From Burkholderiaceae bacterium (GTDB lineage Bacteria; Pseudomonadota; Gammaproteobacteria; Burkholderiales; Burkholderiaceae_F): DNA of 64,000 nt. Within the stretch, counting starts at the first letter, position 1, and the number at the start of each line of letters is the position of its first letter. The stretch spans positions 1 through 64,000 of the forward strand of contig JALHMQ010000006.1 of assembly GCA_022843955.1 (NCBI GenBank), read 5' to 3'. Positions 44,628 through 53,085 of the stretch are shown one piece after another. The notes below the pieces were generated by a model. That model did not search any database, was not told where the DNA came from, and worked only from the letters and a program-made list of their open reading frames with translations. The position numbers and the translations under genes were made by a program.

Positions 44628-47183
44628 CTATCTTTGTCCGTGCGCCACGTCCACGCCCTTGAAGTTGCCGGGTGCGTGGCAGTCATCGCACGTCTCGCGC
44701 GGCGCACTGAACAGCTGCCCCTGCGTGATGGTGCCGAACGACGAGCCGCCGAAATTGATCACGTGGTCGATCGCCTGCTTGCTGTCGTGGCAGGCCGTGC
44801 AGGTCGCCGCTTTGGGCGAGATGACGCGCCAGTCAAGCGGGTCCGTCCCGGCACGCAGCGGCGTGGCCGTGCCCACCAGCGGCTTGGTCACGACAGAGCC
44901 GAGCTGGCCGAGGTCGCGCTTCCACGAGTCGTTCACATGGCAGCCGTTGCAGGTCAGGCCCACCGACGGATAGGCGACTTCGGCAGCGTAGTTCTCGACC
45001 CCCGCCCCGAACGGCGTTCCAGCCAGCACCTGCGTCACGGTGGCGAACGGCAACTGCAGCGTACCCAGCGGCGCCGCGGCGGCGGTGCCGGATGCGAATC
45101 CATTGGCGAGGAGCAGGCCAGTCTTGATGTCGAACTCGCCGATCACGGTGTTGCCGTGCGTGAACGGATAAGTCCGTCGCGAGTTGCCGTGGATGCCGTG
45201 GATCATCCGCTTGAACGAGTAGTTTTCGCTCAGCGCCATACCATTGGTCATCACCGTCGACGAGAACCTGTTCTGGTCGTGGCACAGGGCGCAGGACTCG
45301 ACCGTGTTGCGGGCGCCCCCGTGGAACGCGTTCGCCAGCGTGTTGGAGCCGGACGTCGTGCCGAGCGCACCGTGGCACACATTGCACTTCTCGTTCGAGA
45401 CCACCTGGCGGCGCGGGTTCAGTTCACCGCTCAAGGCCACGTCGGCGAACGTGTGCTGCACCACCGTGTTGACCAGCACCGTCGGCACGATCGGCGGGCG
45501 CGGATCGGTCGCGGACCGCACGTCGAGCTTGGCCTCCTTGATTTGCCCGATGCTGATTACGCGCGCCGTGCCCTTGGCGATGGCCGTGGCGGTATCGGCG
45601 GGAATCGGGATCGTCAGCGTGTAGCGGTTGCTGCCGTCATTGGCACCTCTGTATGCAAAGGCGTTGGCGCCGCTGCCGCCGTTGTTGAATGCCGAGAACT
45701 CGGTGATGCGGTCAGGCTGGCCGATGACGTTGGCGTAGGCGACGTAGAAACGCAGGTTGCCGAATCGCGTGCTGTTGCTGCACGTCAGCGTCGCCCCGGC
45801 ACCGGTGCAGTCGGGCGTGACGAGGTTGTAGACCGCGTTGCCGTTGGTCGGATCCGACAGGGAGTACTGCACCGTCACTGCGCGCGCCGTTGCGTCGTAC
45901 GACGTGCGCTCGATGTTCATCTTGTACTTGGCGGCGTTCTCTTCGGTCTGGTTCCAGTGCACGCGGTCGGGTGCCAGGCCGGTACCGGGGCGATGGCAGG
46001 CGGCGCAGTCGCGATTCGGAATGTCGGCGATGACGGCGGTCGGTCCGATCAGACCCTGTGCGATCAGCGTGTGGCTGACGTAGAAGCTCGAGCCTGGCTT
46101 GTCCGAGTGGCAGGTGGCGCAGGCCTCCTTCGACGCACTGGTCTTCCACAAGTCGCCCTGCGGCGTGTTGGGGTTGGCGGCCGTGTGGCAGACACTGCAA
46201 TTGCGCAGGTCCTGCGGGTAGCCGACTTCGGTGTAGTCGTGCAAGGAATTCCTGAAACCCCAGATCTTGTACTCCTCGCCGCCCTGGCCGGCATCGAACT
46301 GCGACTTGAGCAGGCGACCGGCGTGAATCTTGTGCGTCATGGTCGACATCGTCAGCACGTTGCCGCTGTTGGCGTCGAAGGTGGACGGGTTGTGACACAT
46401 CACGCAGTACTGCACGTCGACCCGGCCGCCGCCGTGAATTGCCAGCTTGTCGTGGCAGCCGTTACAGGAAGCGGTGTCGGCCATGACGCGGGTCTTGGCC
46501 TGATCCGTCACCGGCACCGACCTGCCGTTGGCATCGAACGTCACATCGAAGTACGGATTCACCAGGATCTGCTCACCCGCCCGGTTCGTGTACGACAGCT
46601 GGATCGCAATCCGATGGGTGCGGTTGGGTTCGAACACCACGCCGCTGGTACTTGCGGGATTGGTGATATTGGTACTGAAGGTATAGGTGTAGTAGCCGTC
46701 CGGGTTGAACACCAGCTGGTTGGACAAGCCGGCCGGCTTCGGATCGTTGGTCGCCTGTAGCGCGGTCGGCAAGACCGGGTTGCCGCCCGGACCCACGCCT
46801 GCGGTGGCGGTTTCCGTGCGGTAGACGTAGCTGACCCAGCGATCGATATCGCCGTTGGCGCCCGGCACCAGTTTCGCGATCGCGAAACTCACGTTGCTCA
46901 GCACGAGGTCGCGCTTGGCCAAGCCATCGGAGAACACCGCGAAGTTCACCACCGGCGCGCCGTTGACGATCACCGCCGGCACGCCCGCGCCTTGCAGGAC
47001 CTTGAACGCCGAACTCGAATTGGTGGCGGTGTCATTGGCAGGGAGTGCCGCAGCAGCCGCAATCGTCTGCCCGACCGGCGTGGTCGCAGGCGGCGGTGCT
47101 GATGGGTCGCTCCCGCCACCGCACCCGGTCACGGTTGCCAGGACCAGGGCCGCAGCCCCCAACCACTTCATCGAAGAGTTCAT
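44628..47183 (-). CDS. OmcA/MtrC-family decaheme surface lipoprotein
   Basis: OmcA and MtrC sit on the cell surface and pass electrons to minerals or shuttles. The 851-residue product has a lipoprotein signal (LATVTGCGGGSD, lipid Cys near residue 21), Ig-like strand domains, and ten heme sites in two groups of five: CNGCH, CVMCH, CSVCH, CATCH, CAACH, then after about 190 residues CNVCH, CALCH, CNGCH, CTACH, CDDCH. ATG 47183 is chosen because GGAG lies 6 nt upstream and the lipobox follows at normal distance. It leads omcA-mtrA-mtrB; the 198-bp gap to mtrA shows nothing recognised. Confidence 0.92.
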   Translation of the reverse strand: MNSSMKWLGAAALVLATVTGCGGGSDPSAPPPATTPVGQTIAAAAALPANDTATNSSSAFKVLQGAGVPAVIVNGAPVVNFAVFSDGLAKRDLVLSNVSFAIAKLVPGANGDIDRWVSYVYRTETATAGVGPGGNPVLPTALQATNDPKPAGLSNQLVFNPDGYYTYTFSTNITNPASTSGVVFEPNRTHRIAIQLSYTNRAGEQILVNPYFDVTFDANGRSVPVTDQAKTRVMADTASCNGCHDKLAIHGGGRVDVQYCVMCHNPSTFDANSGNVLTMSTMTHKIHAGRLLKSQFDAGQGGEEYKIWGFRNSLHDYTEVGYPQDLRNCSVCHTAANPNTPQGDLWKTSASKEACATCHSDKPGSSFYVSHTLIAQGLIGPTAVIADIPNRDCAACHRPGTGLAPDRVHWNQTEENAAKYKMNIERTSYDATARAVTVQYSLSDPTNGNAVYNLVTPDCTGAGATLTCSNSTRFGNLRFYVAYANVIGQPDRITEFSAFNNGGSGANAFAYRGANDGSNRYTLTIPIPADTATAIAKGTARVISIGQIKEAKLDVRSATDPRPPIVPTVLVNTVVQHTFADVALSGELNPRRQVVSNEKCNVCHGALGTTSGSNTLANAFHGGARNTVESCALCHDQNRFSSTVMTNGMALSENYSFKRMIHGIHGNSRRTYPFTHGNTVIGEFDIKTGLLLANGFASGTAAAAPLGTLQLPFATVTQVLAGTPFGAGVENYAAEVAYPSVGLTCNGCHVNDSWKRDLGQLGSVVTKPLVGTATPLRAGTDPLDWRVISPKAATCTACHDSKQAIDHVINFGGSSFGTITQGQLFSAPRETCDDCHAPGNFKGVDVAHGQR

Positions 47184-47194
47184 GCAAGGCTCCA

Positions 47195-47593
47195 TCACTT
47201 CTTTGCCGCCGGTAGTGCGGCCTTCTGGACTGCAACGATCTTGTTCGCGATCGACTGGTGGACGCGCGCCGACGGGATCGTCCCGGCCGCAAGATCCGCT
47301 TTTCTTTTCGAATCCGTCCAACTGGCACGGGCAAAAATCGAACTCGATCGAATAGGTGGGCGTGCAGTTCGTCCGACGGACGAGTTACCGCCGGCCTGGT
47401 GTTGCCCGCGTTGCGACGGTACGTTGCGGAGCCCTCCCGGCCGTCCCCGTGGCGAACGAAGCAGGGTTCGCGCATCGGCACTGCCCAGTCCCACGGGCAC
47501 ACATCGATCGCCGAGCAACAACTTAAGCTCCCCAAGACCCAAGAAACGCACTCCCAGCGTGGCCACGGCGTCCGCAACTTTGACCGGTCGCAT
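47195..47593 (-). CDS. Possible small protein upstream of the OmcA gene
   Basis: A 132-codon frame starts at ATG 47593, 5 nt after a GAGG ribosome site, and stops 11 bp before the omcA start. The product (MRPVKVADAVATLGVRFLG...) is basic, has no signal peptide or heme site and resembles nothing I know. Codon use is less biased to GC than in neighbouring genes. It may instead be untranslated leader of omcA. Low confidence. Confidence 0.25.
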   Translation of the reverse strand: MRPVKVADAVATLGVRFLGLGELKLLLGDRCVPVGLGSADARTLLRSPRGRPGGLRNVPSQRGQHQAGGNSSVGRTARPPIRSSSIFARASWTDSKRKADLAAGTIPSARVHQSIANKIVAVQKAALPAAKK

Positions 47594-47658
47594 TGCGCCT
47601 CGTGTGACAGCAGGCACACTCCGCGGGGGGAGCGTGCCTGCGACTGATGCTGGCGCAG

Positions 47659-47672
47659 TTGATCAAGCGCAA
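47659..47672 (-). promoter_or_regulatory. Weak FNR-like site upstream of the OmcA region
   Basis: On the minus strand TTGCGCTTGATCAA has one perfect half-site (ATCAA) and the TTGC variant seen at both nrfH promoters. No good -10 follows at 21-22 bp, so it is a weaker candidate. A hairpin (AGGCAC/GTGCCT type, 47613-47640) follows it. Confidence 0.35.
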
Positions 47673-47757
47673 GTCATCAGCCGAGTGTGAGAACTAATCG
47701 CAACAGAGCGTCTGAATTACGACGCGACGTCATTGCGACGCAGCATCAAGGGCAAAA

Positions 47758-47785
47758 AGAAAGCCGGGCCACGGCCCGGCTTTCT
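47758..47785 (-). terminator. Terminator of the small cytochrome gene
   Basis: Arms AGAAAGCCGGGCC (47758-47770) and GGCCCGGCTTTCT (47773-47785) are followed on the minus strand by TTTTTGCCC, 65 bp after the cytochrome stop. It separates this gene from the omcA transcript. Confidence 0.85.
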
Positions 47786-47850
47786 CACCCTGAGAACCAG
47801 CGCCAATCAACCCGCTGGTGGCGCTCGTCCCGCTCCTGGCGCGGTCTGCG

Positions 47851-48147
47851 CTATTGGGTGAGCACCCAGGCCATGATTGCCTTCATGTCGGCGTCGCTCT
47901 TCACGCCCTTGAGGTCGTCCGCCTCATGCGCCTCTTTCATCTTTGCGACCGCCTTGTCGCCACTGAGACCGGCCTTCTTGAAGTCGGCGGCCGACGTCTT
48001 GAACGCCGGTCCCTTCTTCTTCTTGTCGACGGTGTGGCACTTCAAGCAGCCAGCATCCTTCGCCAGTGCCTGACCGTCCTGTGCCTGCGCCATGCCCGTC
48101 AGAGAAATCAAGCTGGCAGCCAGCGTGGTGATCATCAGTTTCTTCAC
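47851..48147 (-). CDS. Small periplasmic class I cytochrome c
   Basis: The 98-residue product has a signal peptide (cut at AQAQD, residue 22), one heme site GCLKCHTVDKKKKGPAFK and the class I C-terminal helix DADMKAIMAWVLTQ, with Met in that region as likely axial ligand. GTG 48147 follows GGAGG by 4 nt. It shares CLKCHxxDKKKKG with the cytochrome at 60452, so the two are paralogues. The location between the omcA cluster and an FNR-type site suggests a soluble electron carrier for anaerobic pathways. Confidence 0.9.
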   Translation of the reverse strand: MKKLMITTLAASLISLTGMAQAQDGQALAKDAGCLKCHTVDKKKKGPAFKTSAADFKKAGLSGDKAVAKMKEAHEADDLKGVKSDADMKAIMAWVLTQ

Positions 48148-48270
48148 AAGTCCTCCAGGTCCACGCTGGACGCGTGGGGTAGTTAACAAAATAGACGCTG
48201 TCGCGCCGCGCCGCTCGCCTTGGTCTCCACGATCCGGCGGCGGCGATGCTCGCACGAATCAAACGCCCGT

Positions 48271-48314
48271 GTTAACGAGAGGTTGACCCACGGGTCGCCC
48301 TTGATAGGGGTCAA
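48271..48314 (-). promoter_or_regulatory. FNR-type promoter of the small cytochrome gene
   Basis: TTGATAGGGGTCAA (48301-48314; minus strand TTGACCCCTATCAA) is one base from the FNR consensus. GTTAAC (minus strand, 48276-48271) lies 24 bp downstream as a loose -10. The cytochrome start is at 48147. The site could also act on the ATPase genes that start at 48440 on the other strand. Confidence 0.55.
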
Positions 48315-48439
48315 GCCACGTCCGCGCGCCCCGCTCACCATAGCCTTGTCGCGTCGGTGCGAGCCGCACGATGTTGCGAAGTTGCCAGTGTGCATCGCAA
48401 CAATTCCATGCGCGGGCGCGAGCCCGCGGCAGATGCGCA

Positions 48440-48850
48440 ATGCCTCGGTCCGTCACGCTCCCCCGGACCGGCTCGGTCAGCGCCGCAGCCGACAGGGCGA
48501 TTGCGTGCGTGCTGCAGGCCGAACGCGATGCGCGTGTCGCCGTACGGGCCTGCGAACAGCAAAGCGAAAGCGAAGTGCAGGCTGCGCGCGAGCGCGCGCG
48601 CGTGATCGCCGAACGGGCCGCCGTGCGTGTCACGCGCGTCCACCGCGCGGTCGAAGCGCGACTTGACGCGGCCCTTGCGCGCATCGATGCCCAACGCACC
48701 GTACTGGCGACGGTCGTCAACGACGCGCCCGCCGATCCGGCCCGCCTGGCCGCCGCCGTGCAAGCGCTGGCGCATGAGTTGACGCACGAACCGGGAGCCT
48801 TGGCGCAGGTCGCCCGGGCGCCGACCCCGATCACCGAGGCCGCGACATGA
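48440..48850 (+). CDS. V/A-type ATPase peripheral-stalk coiled-coil subunit
   Basis: The 136-residue product is mostly one charged helix (LQAERDARVAVRACEQQSES, then EVQAARERARVIAERAAVRV), the form of the G/H stalk subunit that pairs with subunit E in V/A-type ATPases. Identification rests on shape and position as first gene of the cluster; sequence alone is too low in complexity. ATG 48440 is taken from the start of the conserved-looking frame. The stop overlaps the next start (ATGA). Confidence 0.65.
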   Translation: MPRSVTLPRTGSVSAAADRAIACVLQAERDARVAVRACEQQSESEVQAARERARVIAERAAVRVTRVHRAVEARLDAALARIDAQRTVLATVVNDAPADPARLAAAVQALAHELTHEPGALAQVARAPTPITEAAT

Positions 48851-49698
48851 TCGACGGACTCACGCTCGACTACGCGGGCAGCCGCGCGATGGCGCGTCTG
48901 GCCTGGCGCCCGGATCAACGCCTGTGGCAGCGCCTGCATGCCGCCAGCAGCCTGCACGCGCTGCTGGAGCGCGCCCGCAGTGCCGCCGTCGGCAACTACC
49001 TGAGCGGCGTCGCGCGCATCGCGGGCTGCGACGATGTGGACGCCGCCTTTCGCGCGCAGTGGCGGGCTCGCGTGGCCGAACTTGCCGGCTGGTCGCCGGC
49101 GCCATGGCGGGCCGCCGTCCGCTGGAGCGCGCACCTTGCCGACGTGAGCGGTGTGGCCCACCTGTGGATCGCCGCACCACTGCGCTGGATGCGCACCGAC
49201 GCGGTGTTCGCCCGCTACGCCGACGGCAACACGGCGATGCGTCGCGTCGCGCTGGCGGCCGGCCCACTGGCACCGCTCGGTCAGGCGCTTGCATCGCTCG
49301 CCGTGAGCGACAGCAATGTCGCCGATGGCGGCGACGTGCGGACGGTGATGCGCACCCCTGGGGCCGAGGTGCAGCCGCGCGCGCTCGCGGCGTGGCTCGC
49401 TCACTGGCGCGCGCTGTGGCCGGCCACGCGTGCCGTCGAACGGGCCGATCTGGACGACCTGGTCGCCCTGACACGCGCGCATCGCCAGCGCTTTGCCGCG
49501 TTGCCGGTGGCCGATACCGGCGCCGCCCGCGAAGCCTTCGCCGAGCGCGTCACCGCGCGACTGCGCGCCGATCCGTCGCGCCCGGTGGCGCTGTTCGCCT
49601 ATCTGATGCTGGTGGCACTCGACCTCGAACGCCTGCGCGCCGAATGCCTGCTGCGCGTGGTCGACGACGGGACCTCGAGACCCGATGAGGCGCCATGA
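48847..49698 (+). CDS. ntpC: V/A-type ATPase subunit C (d-type)
   Basis: The 283-residue alpha-helical product lies between the stalk subunit and subunit I and matches the size and helical, Arg/Ala-rich nature of the C (ac39/d-like) subunit, which links the central rotor to the membrane ring. Motifs are few (MARLAWRPDQRLWQRLH, FAYLMLVALDLERLR), so the call depends largely on context. A 116-bp gap follows it. Confidence 0.65.
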   Translation: MIDGLTLDYAGSRAMARLAWRPDQRLWQRLHAASSLHALLERARSAAVGNYLSGVARIAGCDDVDAAFRAQWRARVAELAGWSPAPWRAAVRWSAHLADVSGVAHLWIAAPLRWMRTDAVFARYADGNTAMRRVALAAGPLAPLGQALASLAVSDSNVADGGDVRTVMRTPGAEVQPRALAAWLAHWRALWPATRAVERADLDDLVALTRAHRQRFAALPVADTGAAREAFAERVTARLRADPSRPVALFAYLMLVALDLERLRAECLLRVVDDGTSRPDEAP

Positions 49699-49814
49699 AC
49701 GCGCGCGGCCGTCATAAGAGCGAATCCCTGAGCGCGCAGCGCGGGCCGTTCGGTTCGCGCGCCGGGCCGCTCACAAGCGCGTCCTGCGCAGCGCGTCGCG
49801 CGGAGGGTCGTTAG

Positions 49815-51740
49815 ATGAGCCTGCGTCCCCGTGCCGCCTGCTGGTTCGAGGTGATCGGCGCGCGCGAGGACGCCTATCTCGCGCTGGAGGCGCTTGCCAA
49901 TGCCGGCTGCGTCGAGATCGAATGGCATGCGACCGATGGCGTGGCCGCCAAGGCGCCCGGCAACGTCGCCGCGCTGCTGAAGGACTACACGCAACTGGCG
50001 CGCCGCCACGGCCGCTACTGGCCGGCTGCGCAACTGCACCTGGGCACCGATGCGCGCTCGCCAGCTGACGCGCTGGCCGCCGGCATCGAGGCGCTTACCG
50101 CCTGGGCGCGTGACGCCGCGCCGCTGATCGCGCAACTGCAGCAGATCGAGGCGACCCGCGCCGATCTCGTGCTCGCCGACCGCGCGCTCGCTGCGCTGGC
50201 CGACAGCGCGATCGATTTCTCGCTGCTCAACCACGGTGATGGTGCCGTCGGTGTGCAGCCGGCCCTGTTCGCGCTGCCCGCCCAGGCCGAAGTGCCGGTG
50301 CCCGACGATGTGCTGACACGCTTCGCGCCGGTGGGCGATGAAACCCTGCTGCTGGCGGTCGGCCCGCCGGCAGCGATCGACGCGCTGGCCGCGTCAGTGG
50401 CCGAAGCCAACGGCCGGCGCGCGCGCTTTCCCGACTGGTTGCAACCCAGCGCGCAGGCCAGCCGGGCGCAGATCGCCGAGCGCAACGCGACGATGGATCT
50501 GCGCGCCAGCGACCTGCGCGCGCAACTGGCGGCACTGAACGAGACCCACCAGGTCGCCGGCGCGCTGGGCGATGTGGCGCGCGCCACCTGGTGCTTCGAG
50601 CACGGCGGCGCGATCAGCCTGGGCGACCGCGAGCACGGCGACGTCTTCGCGCGCCTGACTGGCTGGGCCACCGATCCCGACCGCCTGGTGGCGGCGATCG
50701 AGGCCAGCCCCGGCCGCGCGCTGGTGAACTTTCCGCCGCCGCCGCGCGGTGCGCGGGCGCCACTGGTGCTGGCCAACCCGTGGTGGGTGCGGCCGTTCGA
50801 ATTGTTCCCGCGGCTGGTGGGCATGCCCGGTGCCAGCGGCGCCGATCCGAGCATGCTGCTCGCCTTCGCCGTGCCACTGATGTTCGGCTACATGTTCGGC
50901 GACATCGGCCAGGGCCTGGTACTGGCCGCGGTCGGCCTCGCGCTGTCGCGCCGGCTGCCGGTGCTGCGCCTGCTGGTCCCCTGCGGGCTGTGCGCAGCGT
51001 TCTTCGGACTGGTGTTCGGCAGCGTGTTCTCGATCGAACACCTGTTCGAGCCGTTGTGGCTGCACCCGCTCGCCCATCCGCTGCCGGTGCTGGTGGTGCC
51101 GGTGATCGCCGGCGCCGCGCTGCTCACGCTCGGCCTGCTGCTCGGCCTGCTGCAGGCCTGGTGGCAGCACCAGACGCAGCACTGGTTGCGCGACGAGTTT
51201 CCGGTGCTGGTGGTCTTTCTCGGTGTGCTGCTGGGCGTGGTCAACCCGCTTGGCTGGATCTTGGCAGCGGTCGGGGTAGCACTCGCACTGGCGCTGGGCG
51301 CGTGGCCACCCCTGCCCGCAAGCACGGACGCCTCTGTCGGCGGCCCGACCCTCCTGCGCGCCCCTGAACGGCACCGGCCACTGGCCGCCGCACTCAAGGC
51401 GCTGGGGGCGCTGGTCGAGCACACGCTGCAGGTGCTGATCAACACGCTGAGCTTTGCGCGCGTCGGCGCGTTCGCGCTGGCACACGCCGGCCTGTCATCG
51501 GCGGTGGTGTCGCTCGCGGCCGCCGTCGACAGCCGCTTCGGCTACGTGCTGATCCTCGTGCTCGGCAACCTGCTGATCATCGCCATCGAAGGGCTGGTGG
51601 TGTCGATCCAGACCACGCGCCTCGTGCTGTTCGAGTTTTTTACCCGGTTTTTCAAGGCGGAGGGACGCGAGTTCCGGCCGCTCGTTCCGCCGCCGTCGAC
51701 GCTCGCGTCGGCCGACGCCGGATTCACCCAGGAGAAATAG
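49815..51740 (+). CDS. ntpI: V/A-type ATPase subunit I (a-type)
   Basis: Subunit I holds the ion half-channels. The 641-residue product has a long cytoplasmic N-terminal half with coiled coils (residues 1-310) and seven or eight C-terminal helices, with the family block FAVPLMFGYMFGDIGQGLVL near residue 355 and the essential-Arg/His region NTLSFARVGAFALAHAGLSS near 545. ATG 49815 follows GGAGGG. It is immediately followed by subunit K. Confidence 0.92.
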   Translation: MSLRPRAACWFEVIGAREDAYLALEALANAGCVEIEWHATDGVAAKAPGNVAALLKDYTQLARRHGRYWPAAQLHLGTDARSPADALAAGIEALTAWARDAAPLIAQLQQIEATRADLVLADRALAALADSAIDFSLLNHGDGAVGVQPALFALPAQAEVPVPDDVLTRFAPVGDETLLLAVGPPAAIDALAASVAEANGRRARFPDWLQPSAQASRAQIAERNATMDLRASDLRAQLAALNETHQVAGALGDVARATWCFEHGGAISLGDREHGDVFARLTGWATDPDRLVAAIEASPGRALVNFPPPPRGARAPLVLANPWWVRPFELFPRLVGMPGASGADPSMLLAFAVPLMFGYMFGDIGQGLVLAAVGLALSRRLPVLRLLVPCGLCAAFFGLVFGSVFSIEHLFEPLWLHPLAHPLPVLVVPVIAGAALLTLGLLLGLLQAWWQHQTQHWLRDEFPVLVVFLGVLLGVVNPLGWILAAVGVALALALGAWPPLPASTDASVGGPTLLRAPERHRPLAAALKALGALVEHTLQVLINTLSFARVGAFALAHAGLSSAVVSLAAAVDSRFGYVLILVLGNLLIIAIEGLVVSIQTTRLVLFEFFTRFFKAEGREFRPLVPPPSTLASADAGFTQEK

Positions 51741-52109
51741 ATGCGCCGCCCATCGTTGTCGGTCTTGCTGCCCGCCGGTCTGATCGCCCTGTCCGCGCTG
51801 CTCGCGCTCGGCGGCACGGTGTTCCTGCTCGGCATGTTCCCCACCAGCGCGGGCGCGCAGGCGCCTGCGGCGGCAGCCAGCGTGCCGGCCGAGGCCTGGG
51901 GCTGGGGCCTGATGGCCGCGGCGCTGTCGACCGGGTTGTCGTCGCTGGCCGGCGGCTATGCGGTGGCGCGCCTGGGCACCGCCGCGGTCGGCGCGATGGC
52001 CGAGAAGCCCGAGCTGTTCGGTCGCCTGCTGATCTTCGTCGGCCTGGCCGAGGGCATTGCGATCTACGGCGTGATCATCTCAATCCTGATCCTCAACCGG
52101 CTCGGCTGA
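51741..52109 (+). CDS. ntpK: V/A-type ATPase subunit K (c-ring proteolipid)
   Basis: The 122-residue product has an extra N-terminal hydrophobic segment (LSVLLPAGLIALSALLALGG), a small linker and the two-helix hairpin. The ion-binding carboxylate is the Glu of VGLAEGIAIYG near residue 104. The residue after it is Gly rather than Ser/Thr, which lacks the common Na+-ring signature and points to protons; this is inference. It begins directly after the subunit I stop. Confidence 0.9.
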   Translation: MRRPSLSVLLPAGLIALSALLALGGTVFLLGMFPTSAGAQAPAAAASVPAEAWGWGLMAAALSTGLSSLAGGYAVARLGTAAVGAMAEKPELFGRLLIFVGLAEGIAIYGVIISILILNRLG

Positions 52110-52111
52110 TC

Positions 52112-52453
52112 ATGAAGACGAGCCACGCACTGGCCTTTCTCGGCAACCTGCAGGACGCGGCCGGCTGGCGGCTGGCAGGCGCCTGCGCGGTGACGCCGGA
52201 CCCGGGCGGTGAGGCGCACGCACTGGCGACGCTGCTGGGCACCGCGTCGGTGGTGCTGATGAGCGCCGAGGTCGCCAGCACGCTGCCGCCCGATGTGCTT
52301 GAGCCGGCGCTGACCGCGCTGCATCCACTCGTGCTGGTGCTGCCGGACCACGGCGGCGGGCTGACCGCGGCGATCGATCCCGCCGAGCGCGTGCGACGCC
52401 AGCTCGGCCTCGAGCAGGAACCGGCCGACGTCCAATCGGAAGGCGCACCATGA
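52112..52453 (+). CDS. ntpF: V/A-type ATPase subunit F
   Basis: The 113-residue product has the Rossmann-like pattern of subunit F: ALAFLGNLQDAAGWRLAG at the start, VVLMSAEVASTLPPDV and a C-terminal AIDPAERVRRQLGLE helix. Subunit F binds D in the central rotor. It starts 2 bp after subunit K and overlaps subunit E by ATGA. Confidence 0.82.
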   Translation: MKTSHALAFLGNLQDAAGWRLAGACAVTPDPGGEAHALATLLGTASVVLMSAEVASTLPPDVLEPALTALHPLVLVLPDHGGGLTAAIDPAERVRRQLGLEQEPADVQSEGAP

Positions 52454-53085
52454 ACCTCGAACAGCGCACGGACGCCCTGCTCGCGGTGGTGGAGGCGTAC
52501 CGCCAGGAGCGCTGTGCCGCGCTGCTCGATCCGGCGCGGGCGCAGGCGCGCGCCCAGGTCGCCGCCGCGCTGCGCGAGGCGCGCCGTCGCGTGCGCACGG
52601 CAATCGGCGAGGAACGCAGGCGACTTGCGGCTGTGCTGGCGGCGGCCGAGGCCCAGCTGGCCACCGAGCGGCGACTCACGCTGCAGCGGCGCGCAGCCAC
52701 GCACCTGAAGCACGGCTGGGCGGCGTTGCGCACAGCGCTGCAGGCGCAATGGGACAGCCCCCCCGCGCGCGCGCAGTGGATCGCTGCGCAGTTGTCGCGC
52801 GTGCGCACCGTGCTGCGGCCAACGCAAGACGCAACGCGCGATGACGCCGATCCCTGGGTGCTGATCTGCCCCGCCGGTTGGGCCGTGGCCGAGCGCGAGC
52901 GTGTGGCCGCCACGCTGCTGATGCACGGCGCCCACGCGGTGCACATGATCGACGACCCGCAACTTTCCGCCGGCTTTCGCGTGCAAGCCGGCCACAACGT
53001 GCTGGACGCCACCCTGGACGGCCTGCTGGCCGACCGCGACGCGGTGCAGGGTCGCCTGCTGCAACTGATTGAGGAGCCTGCGTGA
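52450..53085 (+). CDS. ntpE: V/A-type ATPase subunit E (peripheral stalk)
   Basis: The 211-residue product has a long N-terminal helix rich in Arg/Ala/Glu (about 1-85) and a small C-terminal globular domain with GFRVQAGHNVLDATLDGLL near residue 178, which matches the subunit E signature (GG-x-D-like ending). It couples to subunit A by a TGATG junction. Confidence 0.82.
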   Translation: MNLEQRTDALLAVVEAYRQERCAALLDPARAQARAQVAAALREARRRVRTAIGEERRRLAAVLAAAEAQLATERRLTLQRRAATHLKHGWAALRTALQAQWDSPPARAQWIAAQLSRVRTVLRPTQDATRDDADPWVLICPAGWAVAERERVAATLLMHGAHAVHMIDDPQLSAGFRVQAGHNVLDATLDGLLADRDAVQGRLLQLIEEPA

